Part shown: positions 62,301 to 64,000 of the stretch, in pieces
Numbering within the stretch: the first letter of the stretch is position 1
How the letters are laid out: each line of letters opens with the position of its first letter
From: G965212025 sp965237985
Lineage (GTDB): Bacteria > Pseudomonadota > Gammaproteobacteria > Poriferisulfidales > Oxydemutatoraceae
NCBI GenBank assembly: GCA_965237985.1
Contig: OZ250161.1
Location: 930,001 to 994,000, forward strand
Direction of reading: 5' to 3'
DNA length: 64,000 nucleotides
Notes under the pieces: generated by a model
Seen by the model: only the letters and a program-made list of their open reading frames with translations
Databases searched by the model: none
What the model was told of the DNA's origin: nothing
Program-made: the position numbers and the translations under genes

Positions 62301-63229
62301 TTACCCCCAAGCTTCAGCCAGGCTTAGAAGGCGTTGAGGCATGGGCGGTGTACGAACTGCTGCATATCCGAGTCGTGCAATCATGTCCTCAAGATTAAAA
62401 CGGCGGTTAAATCGATAACAAAATTCGCCAGGTAACGAGGTAGGTGCCGGTCACTGACCGCATGATAAGAGCCGTGCATTGAATTTTTGACATTACCGAT
62501 CATCGTGTTAACCCAGGTGAATGCTTCTATCGCAACACAGGCAGGTCCACCACCCGTTACAATCGCTCCATGCTGGCATCCACTCTTCTCAACAGCCCTA
62601 AAGCAGAACAATCCATCCGATACGACATGACTACCTGCAGATAAGTGCCGTTGTGACCATCGAGCCAGTTCTTCTTTTCTAAACCCTTTCAATTTCGTCA
62701 TTCTCATCGCGATAGGGCGCCCTCCCTCATTCGTTTGTACGGCTGCCACAAATGGCGTTTTACCTGACGCTCCGCGACCTCGCTTGCCTCCCTGGCGCTG
62801 GCCACCCCAGTAGACATCATCTATTTGAATATGCCCGGATAATGGCTGGCTATCATCACGCTCCTTCATCACTTGTAACAGTTTGTGCTTCATACGCCAG
62901 GCCGCATTATAGCCGATGCCTAGCTGACGCTTCATGCTCAGTGCTGAAGTACCATTTTTGGATTGTGTCAGCAGATACATTCCAAGAAACCAGGTCGTTA
63001 GCGGTAACTTGGTGTACTCAGAAATGGTTCCGCTAATCACTGATGTCTGCCGATGACAGCGGTGGCATTGATATACAACTCGAGTGGAGATAATGCAGTG
63101 ACTGCTGTACCCACATTGCGGACATTTGAAGCCATTGGGCCATCGCCACTTAAAAAGCGCGTCGTGACATTGCTCCTCAGTGCCAAACTGCTTAATAAAC
63201 TCCGGTAAGCTGTAGAAGTTTAGACCCAA
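62301..63229 (-). pseudogene. IS1595-family (ISXO2-like) transposase, frameshifted
   Basis: The transposase has an N-terminal zinc ribbon (CPQCGYSS.., CHRCHRQT) and a DDN core: IQIDDVYWGGQRQGG, HVVSDGLFCF and WVNTMIGNVKNSMHGSYH. Near 62410 one base is lost, so the proper end (EFCYRFNRRFNLEDMIARLG.. to LAEAWG at 62301) is out of frame. An open frame of 282 codons ends at 62381. Its first codons come from the IS481 terminal sequence at 63212, which has replaced the original start. Inactive as it stands. Confidence 0.85.
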
Positions 63230-63239
63230 TCTGACACAT

Positions 63240-63278
63240 CACTAAATCAAGCTGAGCGCAGCGAAGCTTGATTTAGTG
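63240..63278. repeat. inverted repeat in IS481 leader
   Basis: A perfect 14-bp stem, CACTAAATCAAGCT and its complement, around an 11-base loop. Probably a hairpin that limits read-through or translation of the transposase. Confidence 0.85.
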
Positions 63279-63336
63279 AGAGTTACCCGTTTAGATGTAA
63301 CTGCAATATTAACATCCAAACAAAGAGGTAACTCTC

Positions 63337-64000
63337 ATGTTCCATACTAACGATAAAGTCATTAAATATAAAGTCGGCCTACTCAATCTGGCTGAAGAAC
63401 TCGGAAACGTCTCAAAAGCCTGCAAGATGATGGGCTTATCCAGAGATACTTTCTAGCGATACAAAGCCGCTGCTGATGAAGGTGGCATTGAAGCACTTTT
63501 TGATCAAAACAGGCGTATCGCGAACCTCAAAAATAGAGTTGATCCTGCGACTGAATCCATCGTCGTTGAACACGCTCTGGAAGAACCTGCCCATGGGCAG
63601 ACCAGAACCAGCAATGAGCTACGCAAAATGGGGACATTTGTTTCGCCGACGGGCGTACGAAGTATTTGGTTACGCCATAACCTGGCTTGCCTTAAAGATC
63701 GACTCAAAGCACTATCCGATAAAGTGGCCACTGAAGGCCTGATTCTTACTGAGCCTCAAGTCGCTGCCATGGAACGCAAACAAGATGACGATCAGGCCTG
63801 TGGTGAGATAGAAACAGCCCACCCTGGCCTGGCTATTTGGGCTCGCAAGACACTTACTATGTGGGTACATTCAAGGATATTGGCCGAGTCTATCAGCAGA
63901 CGTTTATTGATACTTACAGTAAAGTCGCTCATGCCAAGCTCTACACCACCAAAACGCCGATTACCGCCGCTGATATGCTCAATGATCGTGTGTTGCCGTT
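63337..64000 (+). pseudogene. IS481-family transposase, broken and incomplete
   Basis: From ATG 63337 (GAGGTAACTCTC upstream) the frame reads MFHTNDKVIKYKVGLLNLAE and KACKMMGLSRDTF, the N-terminal helix-turn-helix of IS481 transposases. An in-frame TAG at 63454 replaces the usual Tyr before RYKAAADEGG. Further on, after EIETAHPG, a frame change leads into GSQDTYYVGTFKDIGRVYQQ and FIDTYSKVAHAKLY, the start of the DDE core. So at least one nonsense mutation and one frameshift are present. It continues past the end of the window. Confidence 0.88.

Larger units (their letters stand above)
63212..64000 (+). mobile_element. IS481-family element, left part, runs off the window
   Basis: Begins with TGTAGAAGTTTAGACCCAAT, inserted into the 5' end of the IS1595 transposase gene. 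A long inverted repeat (63240-63278) precedes the transposase start at 63337. The right end lies outside the window. Confidence 0.85.

Overview
The window reads as part of a gammaproteobacterial chromosome with moderate GC. Evidence is the trmB/thiGS/thiO neighbourhood, a pilMNOPQ-type operon, the rhodanese-grxC-secB-gpsA order, an NsrR of the enterobacterial/pseudomonad type and a tkt-gap-pgk-pyk cluster. It mixes intact housekeeping operons with long stretches of decayed genes, IS remnants and many local tandem duplications. That mix suggests a genome under relaxed selection, such as a host-associated or recently bottlenecked lineage (inference).

Layout. 1-4 kb: a small unknown gene, a Tas-like aldo/keto reductase and a SulP anion transporter. 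4-7 kb: trmB, thiG, thiS and divergent thiO. 7-14.5 kb: a type IV pilus/type II secretion-like operon on the minus strand (pilT, pilM, pilN, pilO, pilP, secretin, PilB/GspE-like ATPase). A five-copy 244-bp array lies between pilT and pilM, and a 9-T tract separates the PilM-like and PilN-like halves. 14.5-17.3 kb: tRNA-Leu, tRNA-Arg and tyrS. 17.6-20.7 kb: repeat-rich decayed DNA, including a GLUG/fibronectin-III surface-protein pseudogene with a 12-bp microsatellite. 21-26.3 kb: an MFS transporter and a nitric-oxide module. The module is a CuA subunit II, a heme-copper subunit I whose active-site tyrosine position holds Asn, a SenC/SCO protein and a small membrane protein, followed by nsrR; a perfect NsrR-like palindrome overlaps the predicted promoter. 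This matches the norSY-senC-orf1 (sNOR) arrangement. 26.7-30.5 kb: a large unknown protein and decayed DNA. 30.8-36.8 kb: tkt, gap, pgk, pyk with a duplicated pyk 3' end. 37.6-40.8 kb: rhodanese, grxC, secB, gpsA and a class 1B dihydroorotate dehydrogenase.

40.8-50.7 kb: an IS481-end remnant, a two-repeat CRISPR-like relic, a 2032-residue GLUG-repeat surface protein, a second IS481-end remnant that truncates a paralogue of the 26.7-kb unknown protein, and an orphan CRISPR-like array with the 61-bp period of type I-E. 50.7-56.3 kb: a voltage-gated-like K+ channel, a segment bounded by direct repeats next to tRNA(CAT) sequences and filled with pseudogenes and an IS1595-type element, a tRNA(CAT) gene and an alpha/beta hydrolase. 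56.8-60.6 kb: an AT-rich taurine/sulfonate-type ABC operon. 60.9-64 kb: an epoxide hydrolase pseudogene and an IS1595 element into whose 5' end an IS481 element has inserted.

Functionally, the strongest units are NO detoxification under NsrR control, lower glycolysis/pentose phosphate, thiamine thiazole synthesis and the pilus machine. The most distinctive theme is repeated local tandem duplication, often copying gene ends (pilT/pilM, pyk) or surface-protein domains (GLUG, FN3).
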